A DNA stretch of 64,000 bases from Pachyseris speciosa (taxonomy: Eukaryota; Cnidaria; Anthozoa; Scleractinia; Pachyseridae): assembly GCA_016490735.1 (NCBI GenBank), contig JAEMWC010000033.1:443501-507500 (forward strand), written 5' to 3'. Below, in pieces: positions 11,401 through 21,635 of this stretch (positions within the stretch are counted from its first letter, which is position 1; the number at the start of each line of letters is the position of its first letter). The position numbers and the translations under genes were made by a program. The notes under the pieces were generated by a model. The model searched no databases. It saw nothing but the letters and a program-made list of their open reading frames with translations, and was not told the DNA's origin.

Positions 11401-14400
11401 TTTTGTAGTAGCCATAAATTCGACTGAATTTCCCAGAGATTTTATTTTTTAATTTAGTAAAAAATTAAAATTCGTTTTAATTAAGAAATTATAGATTTGA
11501 TAGTTTCTAATAAAACCAATACCCTTAAAAAAAGTACTTTGTAACGAGCAGATGAATAGCCACCCGTGAGAGGGCACAGGTCACCCAGGCTTTCAGTAGG
11601 ACGAAAAAAAATGGAGTGATTCAATGTTCTCTTAGGAAAGCACTCGCTCAGGAAGCAAAAGAAAGGCAATATTTTTCGTTTGTGGTTTCATACTAGGATT
11701 TATTGTAATAGATATATAGAAGTAGGTAAAGGTTGAAGTGATCTTTATCAGTAAGTTTTGTAAAATCTAATGCCCCCGCCAACGCTCCTAACAACCCAGC
11801 CCACGCATGCAACCGAATAGGCGAACTGATAAAATAAATGATTATCTAGATTTTAGCAAGGAAGAAAGTAGTTATTGTTGTAGTTGTTGCCTTGAGTATG
11901 TTCTTGTTTAGTAATGAAGCATTTCAACATTTTCGCCCTCCTCCACCCCCCCTAAAATGCCCATGACATTGCATTGCGTGACAATCAAATGGCTGCCTGC
12001 AATGCAGTATGGACTGTAATTGAGCGCCGACATTTTTGCCAGCAGCGATCAAATGTAATATTTTAGTGCACTATAAACCAAGAAATACTAAACAAATGAC
12101 TAAGCCATCGAAGAGGATGCGGTTATAATGAAATGCACCGAAAATTGATCAAAGATTGGTATTCGACCATTGAACATGTTGACAGTTTGCGCGGTGAACA
12201 TCAGACGTTACAAACAGAGCTCAAACTTATGCGACGAATGACCAGAGAATCGTGCTTAAATGGCCTTTGGACCTGTCTTTTGTAACATATTGTCAGGCTA
12301 GAACATTTCCAAATGTTTTTCTCAGTGCTTATTTTAACCTAATATGCATTACGAGTCTTAAGACGTGCACACGGGGTAAAATTTACGTCTCAGCGCAACT
12401 TCAAAGTTCACAGCCGAAGGTCAAATATTTACATTTTTTACGGACTTTGAAACGTTCTCGCGCCGCTCTTATTCATTTGCCCAAAGAAATTTCTACAGGA
12501 ATCTATAGACCATCCTTCCAATATACAACCACCAGAAGCTTAATCGATTTGAAGGTTTCGCACATGGTGAAAATCAATTTTATTCATGAAGTACTTTTAC
12601 TGCACTGAATTGTATACCTTAAAAATTAAATTATTTCGTAAGCAAATAACTATGCAGTATTCCCCCAAATCATTTTTACAGATATTTAGAGATTGTTAAA
12701 TAGTATTTGAGTGTTTTAAAGACAATAGAATGGTTTGTTTTTGCACACGAGGCTCTCAAACCTGTGTAATTATTTAGCGCCTCAAATGACGATTTTTAAT
12801 GGATTTTCATTATTTGCATTTTTCTTTGAAATGAAAAGATATTTCACTCAAAAAACTTTACGGTGATTTTAATTAGATCCTAGCCTATCGAACATTAAAA
12901 TATGAAAGAAATCGAGTTTTCCTCCCTTACCGCGATATGTTTGATTTTTACGGACAGGCGCTCTTAAATTGTCGAACGAAATGTTCATTGAAAGCTGTAG
13001 AGCTTTATCGGTCGTAGATCTATGTCACGTGCTAGGCAACCAGAATGATTGCGATCTTTCCACTCGCCACAACATTCGGTGGATTTTGAAGGTTCTTTGA
13101 TATCTCAGAGCAATTTTTCTAGATTTCTTCGTCAGCATGGAAGCAAACATTGTTTACCTTTTTCCTACGATGTTAATAGCATTAACTATCAGTCTTGCAA
13201 AACGCTTCAGTTGGTCTTCGCCTTCGTCTGGCATGTTGATTTTGCGGCAGACATTGTTTTCCAAGGGAATCATGGAATTCGGAATCCGGAATCATGGAAT
13301 CCGGAACCCGGAATCCGGAATCCAGAATCCGGAATCCAGAATCCGGAATAAGGAATACAGAATCTAGAAACTGTAATCAACAATTAATAAGAGGGTTAAT
13401 AGAACCGAAGAAGAGAGATGTCTTACAGGAGGAGGTGGTGACAGGACTGAATTCTTAGTCTGGGACTTGGTTTGTTCTTTCCAGTTGAGTCAATGTGAAG
13501 GGACATAGGGATAAGTATTATGTAAGACCGTATGCGGGATCATTAAATACAGCTTAATGAGCTGACCCGTGAGATTTTACTCTAGCCTTGTACATGTTTA
13601 ACCTTAAGAAACAAACAGGCCCATGCAGTGCGGCCCTTGCTGCAAAAACGGAGTGAGAAGCCTTGCTATTGGGAAGAAAATCTTTCTTGGAGCAGATTTA
13701 CCATGTTTATCGTCTACTGTATCGAAAATCGAAAGTTGTTCAAAAAGTTGCCGTCAACTTGTGCACAGGCCTAACACTTTTCATCGACAAAAAGGAGAGA
13801 AGGCGCTTTTAATTAAAATGATTTGATTTTAAAATGTTCAAAATGCACAATACATTGATTAGTATGGTTGTGGTGTGATTGAAAGCCGTGTCTTTAAAGG
13901 AATCAGGTGGTTTATTTAAGGCAAAACCAAAGTAGTTAAATGCTGCCCTAGAATAACCTTCATGGGTTTGATTGCTGCAAAACTCAGGCTAAGTCATCAT
14001 ATAATTTGTTGACCATATTATTACCCAAGTAACTTCAACCTTTGTCAAAATTTTCTACCAAACTTCTTTACATTCTGTATTCCGGATTTTGTATTTCCTA
14101 TTCCGGATTCCAGATTCCGGATTCCGGATTCCGGATTCCTGATTTTAGGTAAACCCGTTACCAGAAGCCTGGATACTACCTGTGGTATTTGATTTGCAAT
14201 AAATTAATCGATAAGAAGTTTTATTTTTGCGGTGCGCCGAGCTGACAAGTCCTATTTGTGTGACATGACCAAGTCAAATATTTGAAACAAGTTTTGTATG
14301 TGTGCCTCAAGTTGTATAAATATTCAAAAGAAGTTTTATATATTTACAAGATGTTGTGTTTATTTGGAAACAAGTTGGATATTTCTACATCAAGTTATAT

Positions 14401-15276
14401 CTATATGAAACAAGTATTACATATTAAGAAGAAGTCTTATATTATATCAAGGAAGTATTTTTCTCTGTTTTGGGGCATCATAACGAGGCCTGATTTGTAT
14501 CAAGGCAAGTCTCTGTTACTGCTTCTGGTCTATAAGCAGATCAAGTGAAAACTGACTCCACTGTGATTTAACAAACTTACCAGTAGTTTCATTAACAACA
14601 ACAACAACTGACAACAACCATTTTAACCTTATATTATTGACATCTCCAAACTAGCGAGAACAAGATAAATAAATCAAAACATGAATTTCTTTCAACCATT
14701 ATTTGATTTTTGCCAGGTTACCTAGGTGCCCTGACATCTGCTCTGCTAACTTCATTTGCTATCCAAGACCGACCTGTCAGGGAGTGGGGTGCAGCTCTCT
14801 TGTCCACCCTCCCGAAAGCTCTGAGTTATATCAAAGAGACTGGTCGTGATGTAAAGGAAAATGAAGAACACTGGTCTTACTTCACAGAATCCTGGACTGC
14901 ATATCTCACTACAAGGGGAATTCTCCATGGCAACACCGACCCTCTGTTTCCAGAGGCTTATTCCGTCAAAGATCGTGATGTCTTTTATAAATCATTGAGC
15001 TATCAGCAGGGATGGGCTGGGGCCAGTGGCCATGATGCGCCAATGATTGCATATGATGCCCTTCTCGGAGCAGGTGCATCCTGGGAAGAGCTTTGTAACC
15101 GAGCCATGTTTCATGGTGGTGACAGTGACAGCACAGGAGTAATCGCGGGAGCCTGGTGGGGTATTTTGTATGGCATTGATGGGGTACCAAAGTGCAATTA
15201 CAAAAATTTGGAATACAGAGAAAGGATCGAAAAAGTAGCGGCTGCACTGTTTGACAAAGCTCAGAAGTTGTCCTAA
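4929..15276 (+). CDS. ADPRH: ADP-ribosylarginine hydrolase (ARH1), three coding exons
   Basis: Removes ADP-ribose from arginine residues of proteins in the cytosol, reversing mono-ADP-ribosylation. Coding exons are 4929-5207, 6146-6377 and 14717-15276, joining in phase 0 and phase 1 to give about 356 residues; the vertebrate protein is 357. Family blocks appear in order: [29 protein letters not shown] (metal-binding D59/D60), [56 protein letters not shown] and [13 protein letters not shown] (metal-binding D306/D308). No stop, frameshift or missing catalytic residue is seen. The start at 4929 fits the family N-terminus; an in-frame upstream frame from 4863 is probably 5' UTR, because a splice acceptor (TTTTATTTTCTAG) ends at 4856. 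Intron 1 is 938 bases; intron 2 is 8.3 kb and filled with transposons. Assignment to ARH1 rather than ARH2/ARHL1 rests on the retained catalytic aspartates. Confidence 0.95.
5360..5600 (+). mobile_element. 3' end of an L2/CR1-like LINE in ADPRH intron 1
   Basis: A frame around 5390-5430 reads [12 protein letters not shown], the usual last residues of L2-like reverse transcriptases. It is followed by a short UTR with AAGCGCCATGG and GGTGCTATATAAATG and a (TATT)n tail. It is 5' truncated and has no reverse transcriptase core. Confidence 0.6.
5655..5830 (-). mobile_element. 3' end of a second LINE, minus strand, with (GACA)n tail
   Basis: Read on the minus strand, a UTR with GACCCCACAAGCTTG and AAATAAAGG runs into a tetranucleotide tail (GACA repeats at 5669-5692 on the plus strand). 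The same UTR motif closes the LINE fragment at 36.8-38.2 kb, so both belong to related families. Confidence 0.55.
6146..6377 (+). CDS. ADPRH: ADPRH coding exon 2
   Basis: The acceptor TTTTTGAATAG ends at 6145. The exon opens [13 protein letters not shown] and closes MTHNHPT plus one base, before donor GTAGGC at 6378 (phase 1). It holds the glycine-rich [14 protein letters not shown] block. Confidence 0.93.
6891..6898 (+). repeat. Left copy of candidate 8-bp target-site duplication
   Basis: GGCCTGAT immediately precedes the left terminal repeat; the identical word at 14487-14494 follows the right terminal repeat. Confidence 0.65.
7560..8177 (+). CDS. GIY-YIG endonuclease domain of a Penelope-like element
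   Basis: An open frame of 205 codons without its own start begins just after a stop at 7557-7559 and ends in TAA at 8175-8177. It contains a cysteine pair region ([12 protein letters not shown]), then [19 protein letters not shown] with the GIY-YIG signature in variant form (LYIGETGRR), followed by RFREHLRDV and [12 protein letters not shown]. In Penelope-like elements this domain follows the reverse transcriptase and nicks target DNA. The upstream reverse transcriptase is missing here. It is unlikely to serve the host. Confidence 0.85.
   Translation, partial: QNPFTLTFHPHNNPVKAIILNNFKILQNDPETARIFSEPPLISFKRDKNVGNFLVKSAFKTTEQPGTFKCARSRCKTCPFIQNTDKISGPKRSVKITDRFTCTSANVIYCITCTLCKKLYIGETGRRLGDRFREHLRDVEKDDKDASKPVARHFNLPNHCKQHMSISGLSLHQGTTESRKNLEQKLIFQIGTLNPHGINERFSFN
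8264..8315 (+). ncRNA. Hammerhead-like ribozyme motif, degenerate core
   Basis: The stretch CCGACGA, a GGGC-TAAC-GCTC hairpin, GAAAC and GTC follow one another, flanked by GATTCG and CGAATC that can pair as stem I. Hammerheads require CUGANGA and GAAA cores; here the second core base is C instead of U, and stem III would be only AC/GU without a loop. It may have needed dimer formation, as reported for Penelope hammerheads with minimal stem III. Activity of this copy is doubtful. Confidence 0.5.
8438..8650 (+). repeat. Inner segment of the long TIR, left arm
   Basis: Reverse complement of 11955-12175, including ATGGTCGAATACCAATC and AGTCATTTGTTTAGTATTTC. It resumes the left arm after the Penelope insertion. 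Confidence 0.75.
9193..9639. repeat. Palindromic MITE (447 bp)
   Basis: TAGGGAGTTTAAGAAA at the left end is matched by TTTCTTAAACTCCCTA at the right, and the arms stay complementary almost to the centre (about 9415). It interrupts the broken repeat protein gene on the opposite strand. Confidence 0.85.
9990..10107. repeat. Hairpin MITE
   Basis: GGTTAAGATGGTGGGATATT pairs with AATATCCCGCCATCTTGACC, and GTGTTTGTGGACC with GGTCCACAAACAC, around a 13-base loop. It lies in the same insertion block as the 447-bp MITE. Confidence 0.75.
10641..11954. other. Transposon interior, no recognised gene
   Basis: A repeat containing GGATAATTGTTAA after an AGGCGATATT box occurs at about 10693-10735 and 10830-10872. 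The rest is AT-rich with only short frames and no recognised domain. Confidence 0.5.
12180..13074. other. Right-arm segment without left-arm partner
   Basis: About 890 bases lie between the two paired parts of the right terminal repeat with no counterpart on the left, where the Penelope fragment sits instead. A 118-codon frame at 12252-12608 has no recognised domain. Confidence 0.45.
13265..14157. mobile_element. Insertion bounded by inverted GGAATCC minisatellites
   Basis: The left border (13265-13372) is a run of GGAATCCGGAATC-like units. The right border (about 14080-14150) is the same unit in inverse orientation (GATTCCGGATTCC). The block interrupts the right terminal repeat of the host transposon exactly where its left arm is continuous. 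The interior shows no gene. Confidence 0.7.
14487..14494 (+). repeat. Right copy of candidate 8-bp target-site duplication
   Basis: GGCCTGAT follows the right terminal repeat and matches 6891-6898. Confidence 0.65.
14717..15276 (+). CDS. ADPRH: ADPRH coding exon 3 (last)
   Basis: The acceptor TTTTTGCCAG ends at 14716. The first two bases complete the split glycine codon, giving [11 protein letters not shown]. It contains the substrate-binding [10 protein letters not shown] and the second metal site HGGDSDST, and ends in TAA at 15274-15276. Confidence 0.95.
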
Positions 15277-15339
15277 CTTAGTTACCATCAGGCTTTTTAT
15301 GATACTGGATTTATCCAGCACGTACATGCACCAGTAAGT

Positions 15340-15524
15340 CTTCTTTGACAATGATGATGGTGATGTTGGTGATGATGATGATGATAGTGATACTGATGAT
15401 AATGATTACAGAAATAATATTATGTTGATGGATTTAAAACATTATTTGATGAAAATTACTTAGTAGTAGTGGTGGCTGATAATTATGACAGTGATGCTTA
15501 TGATGATTATGATGGTTATGGTGG

Positions 15525-15567
<43 letters not shown>

Positions 15568-15577
15568 AATGATGAGG
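15340..15577 (+). repeat. (GAT)n microsatellites downstream of ADPRH
   Basis: Two GAT-rich tracts, about 15352-15408 and 15520-15577, are separated by a diverged stretch. They give an artefactual aspartate-rich frame. Confidence 0.85.
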
Positions 15578-15931
15578 AAAACAAGCTAGAACAACTAGAT
15601 GTTAGTTTACAGCAGGAGTCAATTAATGCTGCAGGAGCCTTGCTCACGAGCTAAGCCAGGCCAGCACAAACGTAAAATGTTTTTAGCTTTAATTGTCATT
15701 TACAGTGTGATTAAAAGTGGGCTCAATATGAGGACACGACATGGGCGTAGCTTGCTGACACATTGGCTGCTCAAATTATCGTAAATATAGTAGGTTTCAC
15801 GGTAGCCGCCGCCATCTTGTAAGTAGGGCTAGAATGCTCGGAGAGACTGGTGCGAGTAGGGCAAAGCATATTGTACGAAGCCAACTTTAAGTCATTTTAT
15901 TTGAATATTCTTTCTTTTTTATTGAATTTTG

Positions 15932-16237
15932 ATGGAAGACGAAAAATATCAGTTCGAGGACTTTCTTCATATGACTTTAAGCTCTCTTCCGGATTATTTA
16001 GGGCTTAGAGGTCTTTCAAAATCAGGTTGTAAAGCTGAACTCGTCGCTCGAGCTTTTGGCGCTTACGAGTTGAAAGCACCGATCAAGTACACACAAGAAC
16101 AAATATCCGAAGAACTCAAGAAAGAATACCATCGTCGACTTCGAGTATGCAATGCTCCAGATCCAAACACAATTCCAGTGGATAAATGGCAGGAAAATGT
16201 TTTGGCGTGGCCCGGTGGACGAAGGCTGCTTGCCTGA
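15932..16237 (+). pseudogene. ISL2EU-type second protein, N-terminal part
   Basis: Starts MEDEKYQFEDFLH from ATG 15932. It has a SAP-like helix pair (LRGLSKSGCKAELVARAFGA) at residues about 30-50 and ends prematurely after VDKWQENVLAWP. The following bases continue in another frame (VDEGCLPDQ), so a one-base frameshift near 16210 is likely. Intact relatives go on to SWIM and YqaJ-like nuclease regions; these are absent here. Confidence 0.6.
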
Positions 16238-16633
16238 CCAGCGCAACAAGGTTTTTATTGAAGGTAACGTGACTCCCTCAACTAAAGCACGCGATCGTCT
16301 CCCCAACACCTGGATTTTGATAATAACTCCATTTTGACCACTTGGTGTACATGTGTAGCTGGAGCAAGCCTGTGCTGGAATCACATTCTTGCTGTTTTAT
16401 ATCAGATAAATTTTGATAGTCTAGAACAGTATTCATACACATATTGGAGCTTTTATACCCTGGTTTGTTTTGAATAAAATTAGACATGAAACAATCGTGG
16501 CTGTAAAATAATCAAATGAAAACTACATTTTGTGTGTGGTATGTCTGTTGTTTGTACATTGCATAAGTATCAAATGTTTGGGTGTTTTTATCCAAAATGA
16601 AATTACAATTACTATGGAAGATAATAATAGAGT

Positions 16634-16967
16634 AATGCACATGTCATCGGTTTCCCCGTGGGGTCGACCCCCGGGCCAACCAGGGAGATATGTGGGGGAA
16701 TACAAGGAGATGCATGGGATTTTTTGCACGAGGGTAGGGGAAAATCTTGATATCGTTTTACAATCAAAGATTAGGGGGTGGGCGAATTCACAAGTTTGAA
16801 AAGGATGCCACCGGGATTTTCAGCTGAGAGACACCTCACCCAGGGGACTTTGTCTAAGAGATTCTCCGACCCACCGGGAAAATTCCACAAGTTTGCTTGA
16901 CTGATTTTACAATCCCCCTGGTTAGCCCGGGGGTCGACCCCACGGGGAAGCCGATGACATGTGCATA
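16634..16967. repeat. MITE with about 50-bp inverted repeats
   Basis: ATGCACATGTCATCGG and GGGGTCGACCCCCGGGC in the left arm (16635-16684) pair with the right arm (16918-16966). The middle is unrelated to coding sequence. It is nested in the ISL2EU-like element. Confidence 0.8.
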
Positions 16968-17247
16968 ATACACACACATTATAGATTGATAATTGTAAGT
17001 TAATACAGTATCTTACAAATGATATTCTATTTATCTACCTGTTGGTATTATAAGTGTGTGTATTACTTCAGTTTCTCTGCCCTTTATATACCATTATGAT
17101 TTAATAATACCAGACATTTCAGTATAATAAAATTTGCACAAGTACTTTTTATGAAAGCATTTTATTTTCAAAGGCACATAATACCATGAGTGCCTAAAAT
17201 ATACCAAGATTTCAACTATATACAAGTTTCTATTCCTTACACAATAA

Positions 17248-18582
17248 GTGGTCCCTGCAAGTTACATAATCCAGCACACACAACAAGTATGTCATCAGCT
17301 AGTGGAATGACAGATAATGGCATTTCTTGTTTAAGAACTCTAAAAACTTATATTCTTCTAATCGCCCTCTCGACATGTATTCGAACATAAGCGATTCGTG
17401 AGGTTTGTCGTACATCTTTGGCACACATTTGCATGGAAGCAGCAGAACCCAGGGGAATTGCAAGATTTGCACCCACAGTCAGTAACTCCTCTCTTATTTT
17501 GAAGCCCCTGTCTGCTAGCACTAAATCATATCGCTCAATTTGGTTATAAAAAACCACTGTCTCTAACAATGTGGATGTCACTTGCCCTCCCACCATAAAC
17601 AGGTTAGACCCATGACACTGCTCCTCTAGGAGTTATTGCAACCAAGAATTTAATAGTGTGGTGGTGCTCGTATTCAGACCATAATGCCACTGCCACATCC
17701 AGAGCTGTTGGTGTTCCTGTAAATACCTCACTGCAGTCTATAATAACCCTGCACTTAGGATACATTTTCTTGAAACAATAAGGTAAGTTTTTTTTTCACT
17801 TGAACTTTTGAGAGCCACACAATCAATACCCCGAGCTCTTCAGCCAAAAACTTAATCCACGTTGTCAATATAGATGAAACCTGTGATGATGTAACATCAA
17901 ACCTGAAGGCTAAGTCTTCAAGTATCATCCTCAACCTCATAAGTACTAATAGAAACTCTTGTTCAAGAGAAAGACTTCTTGGGGGTCCTTTCCGATCACT
18001 GAAGTCCACATCAGATACTCGATTGCTGGGCGGTGTTTTCAATGTCAACACTCCTCCACGCCAATATTGCAGATGCTGTGCCTTCGAAACAATGTAATCA
18101 AATAGCATATAAAATGTTTGAGAGTTTGGTAGTCCTGTTAAACATCTCACATTACTTTCTCTTCCGAGATAACTGATTTGCAATCCTATGTTCAAACTTA
18201 TCTGAGTAGCCTTTTCTTGCGAGAGGTCGGAAGATTGATTAGCTTTCATTGATGACTCGATTCTTGGAGCCCTCTCCACCCTTGCTCTTTTCTACGGAGA
18301 ATGATCATTTAAATCTCGCTCACATAGAAATAAAGTAGGAAAACTGTTTTCAGTCGTTGGTTTCCCGTCCACAAAGTGATTGGAACAGATCCTCACTTGT
18401 TTTCCCCACTTGAAATTCGCTAGGCCTTTAGACACCTGCGATATCCAGTGTTGTTTTCTTTTTTCGTCTTTCGGGAAAGCATGAAATATTAATTCTTTAA
18501 CATGACTTCTTTTGCACAATTTAGTCGGATGTCTCTTGTCATTGTCACAACCAGCAACACAGCAACGATCGTGGCCACCCAT
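17248..18582 (-). pseudogene. THAP-domain DDE transposase (ISL2EU type), disrupted
   Basis: The N-terminus (18582 to 18292) is a THAP zinc finger: CCVAGCDNDK, then HAFPKDEKRKQHW and RICSNHFVDG, with the C2CH ligands visible. The same frame continues through one TAG near 18290 into a helix-turn-helix region (LTTWIKFLAEELG at about 17865). After a frameshift at an A-run near 17790 come the DDE_4-type blocks IIDCSEVF, LVLADRGFKI and VRIHVERAIRRI, which hold the presumed D, D and E. A further stop at about 17350 precedes the family-like C-terminus VLKQEMPLSVIPLADD, ending near 17248. At least two stops and one frameshift make it dead. Confidence 0.8.
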
Positions 18583-18745
18583 TTAGGCAATACAAGACAA
18601 AATTAGTTGTAACCTAGGCAAAAATCAAAACACAGTTGACGCTAAACAGTGAAAGATGCACGCCATCTTGCCCTACTAGCCCCAGTCTCTCCGAGCATTC
18701 TAGCCGTACTTAGAAGATGGCATCGGCTACCGTGAAACCTACTAT

Positions 18746-20530
18746 GCCACAGAAAGAAAATTTTTATAACGAAAAATTGTTTTAAACTTCCTTGTAAAGT
18801 ACGAGTTTCCATGATGTGATGTAGACTATTCCAATGGGGGAGGGAGGGGGTGAATTCCCACTTTCCTTTCGCCTAACCCCTGGATTTAGTGCCTCTCGAT
18901 CTTTTTTACACCGCGATGTCTCGATTAAAATTTCTTTTTCTCTCAGTTCCCGCCAACTCAAAAGTCACATAGAATTCCATCTTCTGTTCGTGCTTCGTCA
19001 TAGGTAAGACTCTTAAAGTGCACATGAACCGAAATTTTAAAGCCATCTTTAACGCTTAATACTTGGATCGACTTGCATAATCGACGCCCGGATTGTGTGG
19101 TTGAAAAACAAAATGATTCAAGGCTTCAAGGACTTTCACTTTACCGCGGCACCTCGCATCTCACCAAGAAAGGTCACTTAACAGTTCACCGGCATTAATG
19201 GGAGGAACGAGTAGCTCAAAGTTAGTGACAGAAGTTCTTTCTTTGGACAAACCGTTTGCTATTTTTCCAGATGCGTTTTTTAGCTCAAGTGGATTCGTAT
19301 TTTCAACCTCTACAACACAGGTGACTGAATTAAATGAATTGAAGCTTAACATTAAATGGTTTAATCATTCTTATTTTTGTTCAGGAAAGCAATTTGTATT
19401 TTTCTCTCGACTGGATATAAATAACAATCATCTCTACTCGTTTTGCAAGCAGAGAAGTAGTTGAATAGTTTGTTTGTTTTGTTGTTTTCATGCAAGCGAA
19501 AGAGTGTTTTCACTCCGCTTGGCTGACTGTTTTCAGTGTTTTTCGACGTCGGTGCCTCAACAGCATTAAAAAACTTTTGCCCTTAACTTATTAACAAGTA
19601 ATCGCAATGAGTCCTCGTAAAATTAAGCATTAAGCCCAGGCTAAACGATCAAACACTTCATTCAACATCGTGTTAGAAGGTAATTTAAAACGGCTTTCTA
19701 TGTTTGATCCAGATGAAACATTTTCATCCAACATTTCGCTCTACGAACAAATGTCAAGTTGATCGTTTAGCCAACCCAACCAAGAAAGTGCACAGTCAGT
19801 AAAAAGCAAACCAAATGAAGAACGTGAAACTTTCAGCGATAACACTAAACAAGTGTCCTGTGTACTCGCTTTGTTTTGTGTTTGGTCAAACATTGTTTGT
19901 TTTCCTGCTAGCAGAGGTTTCTCGCCCAGGGAAATTTGTTTATCGGCTAGTCACCCAGGGGCACCCAACGACAACTTTCGGTAGATATCTGTTCGGTGGT
20001 GGGTAGTTCGCCTAAGGCTTTCGGCGTCGATTAAAGAGTGCACTCGGATTTTCGTAAGTAAAACGTGGCCTAAAAGATTCGTAATGTAGAAATCATAACC
20101 CCTGAGGTTTTTGGAAAGGTTGTTATTGCTGTTTTTGGCAGTAAAAAACGTCAGCTAGCATTTTCGGAAAGAAAAAATGGTTCCCTAGAAAGTTAACTTC
20201 AACTGGTGTTTTCTCAAAGAAAGATTTTGCTCCCTAAAATTTTCGGGCAGTTAACATTTGAGCTAGGGAATCAATCAGATCAAAGTTCTCTAGCTAACCA
20301 AAACATCACTTTAAACAGATTTCAAACACCATAAGATACTAAAAAATGCCTTTCTACAGCTTTGGGCTGCTTTGGCTCATTGGGTGCCCCTGGTCACCCA
20401 ACGTTATGTTTGTCAAACACAATGTTCAGGAAAATGTTTGATCGTTTAGCGGGGGCTTTCGTATTACTTGTGTTTTGCGCAAAAAGGACAATTTCAGCAA
20501 CTTCTGAAAACACAAATATCAATTCTTAAT
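18746..20530. other. Gene-poor stretch with an inverted-repeat pair
   Basis: GGCTAAACGATCAAACA at about 19638 and its reverse complement TGTTTGATCGTTTAGC near 20437 could be the ends of an 800-base non-autonomous element. Inside it a CACCCAGGGGCACCCAAC box (19950) recurs inverted near 20380 (GGGTGCCCCTGGTCACCC). No gene is recognised. A frame of 88 codons at 19198-19464 has no recognised domain. Confidence 0.45.
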
Positions 20531-20599
20531 TTTTGTCGGCCCAGTGCGATTACCTATCCAACCATCGGTTTGTTTTCCTTTTTCTGTTTTCTCCGATAT

Positions 20600-20995
20600 T
20601 TAAGCTTTTATGTCAAAATTGCTTAACAATTTTTATTAACTTGCTACGAAATTGTCACTTGTCTATTTTCCCTACCTTCTCCAAAGAAACCTACAAACCT
20701 ACGCATCGTCAGTAAATTTGTTTTCTTGTAATGTTTTGTTATTCTGTGGTTTGTGAATCGCGGTCAATTCCTGTTGACTGCTCTAAACGATCAGGTTCAT
20801 ACTCTACGGACCGTTATGTAAAAATTTAAGATTGCTTAGTAATTTTTCTAGCTTACTAGAAGCTTACTTGTCAACTTTCTTCACCCTTTCCAAGAATCTT
20901 CGAACAAACATAGGCGTCGTGTTGTTTTGGAACGTTTTAATGTTTTGAGGTTTTTGAATCGCGGTCAATTCCTGTTGACTGCTCTAAACACAAAA
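20600..20995 (+). repeat. Tandem duplication, about 200-bp unit
   Basis: Two diverged copies (about 20600-20795 and 20825-20995) each run from AATTGCTTA.. through an ACTTGTC.. segment to TGAATCGCGGTCAATTCC and TGTTGACTGCTCTAAAC. Confidence 0.7.
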
Positions 20996-21369
20996 TATTG
21001 GCGCAAGGAAAGCCATGCGAAGTTGCTCAATACTAGTAAATAAACTAAACCATGGAGCTCCGCTTTTAGGCTTGGCTAAATCTATATATTATTGTAACCA
21101 GAAGCGCGTTGATAATTATCTATGTATCTAACGGGAGGATCAGGGATTCACATGGTTATCGTCCTGTGACATGAGAAACGAGAGCTCAAGTTTCAAAGGT
21201 AAAAGTTCTGCTCTCACAACTGTGGTAAAGCAAAGAAAGACCAGTGGTAATCAGGGCATAATTGAAGGTGATCCCAACAAACACACTTGACAGTTAATTT
21301 ACTCAGTTCTGTTAAGGCTTTACCTGGTGGAAAAGTTAGATCTATTATGTCATTTTGTCAATTTAAGTT

Positions 21370-21635
21370 GTTGGACAATAACTTTTGACTATGAATGATT
21401 TGACATTTTAGCTTATATTGAAATAACAGCATAGTGGATGTATAAATTATTAAGCTGTTAGACTTACTTTTGAATTAGAAAGATCAGACATTTGTAGCTT
21501 AATATTTATTGAACAACAGCAAAGTGAATTTAAAATTTTATTAAGTTGTAGGCTGGACATTTATTATTAACGTAGAAAGATCTGACATTCTTAGCTGAGT
21601 ACATCGTATTTATTAAACAACAACAGAGTGAAATG
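21370..21635 (+). repeat. Tandem repeat, about 90-bp unit, three diverged copies
   Basis: Each unit has GACATT..TAGCTTA or TAGCTGA, then TATT(G/A)AA(A)CAACA and a GAGTGAA-like end, then a TTAAGCTGTTAG-like segment. Divergence between units is high. Confidence 0.6.

Larger units (their letters stand above)
6899..14486. mobile_element. Long-TIR DNA transposon filling ADPRH intron 2
   Basis: Sequence from 6899 to about 7422 is the reverse complement of 14486 back to about 14160 and then 13265 back to about 13075. A further block, about 8438-8650, is the reverse complement of 11955-12175. Terminal repeats therefore exceed 700 bases once later insertions are set aside. The word GGCCTGAT stands on both outer edges (6891-6898 and 14487-14494), a plausible 8-bp target-site duplication. 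The core (8.7-11.9 kb) carries a broken conserved repeat protein on the minus strand. Long TIRs with 8-9 bp duplications recall MULE-like elements, but the class is not proven because no catalytic transposase core is recognised. Confidence 0.78.
15787..18745. mobile_element. ISL2EU-like DNA transposon
   Basis: The terminal inverted repeats begin ATAGTAGGTTTCACGGTAGC on both ends (from 15787, and the reverse complement ending at 18745). They extend about 90 bases, including CTCGGAGAGACTGG / CCAGTCTCTCCGAG. AT dinucleotides border the repeats, compatible with a 2-bp duplication. Two converging genes are present, both broken: a THAP plus DDE transposase on the minus strand and a second protein on the plus strand. 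Two-gene organisation with a THAP transposase is typical of ISL2EU elements. A MITE (16634-16967) has inserted between the genes. Confidence 0.82.

Noticed and set aside
13049..13367. Proline/asparagine-rich repeat protein
   Set aside because: The repeats come from the GGAATCC minisatellite, and the upstream part is transposon terminal repeat.
15520..15654. Aspartate-rich open frame
   Set aside because: It is the translation of a (GAT)n microsatellite.
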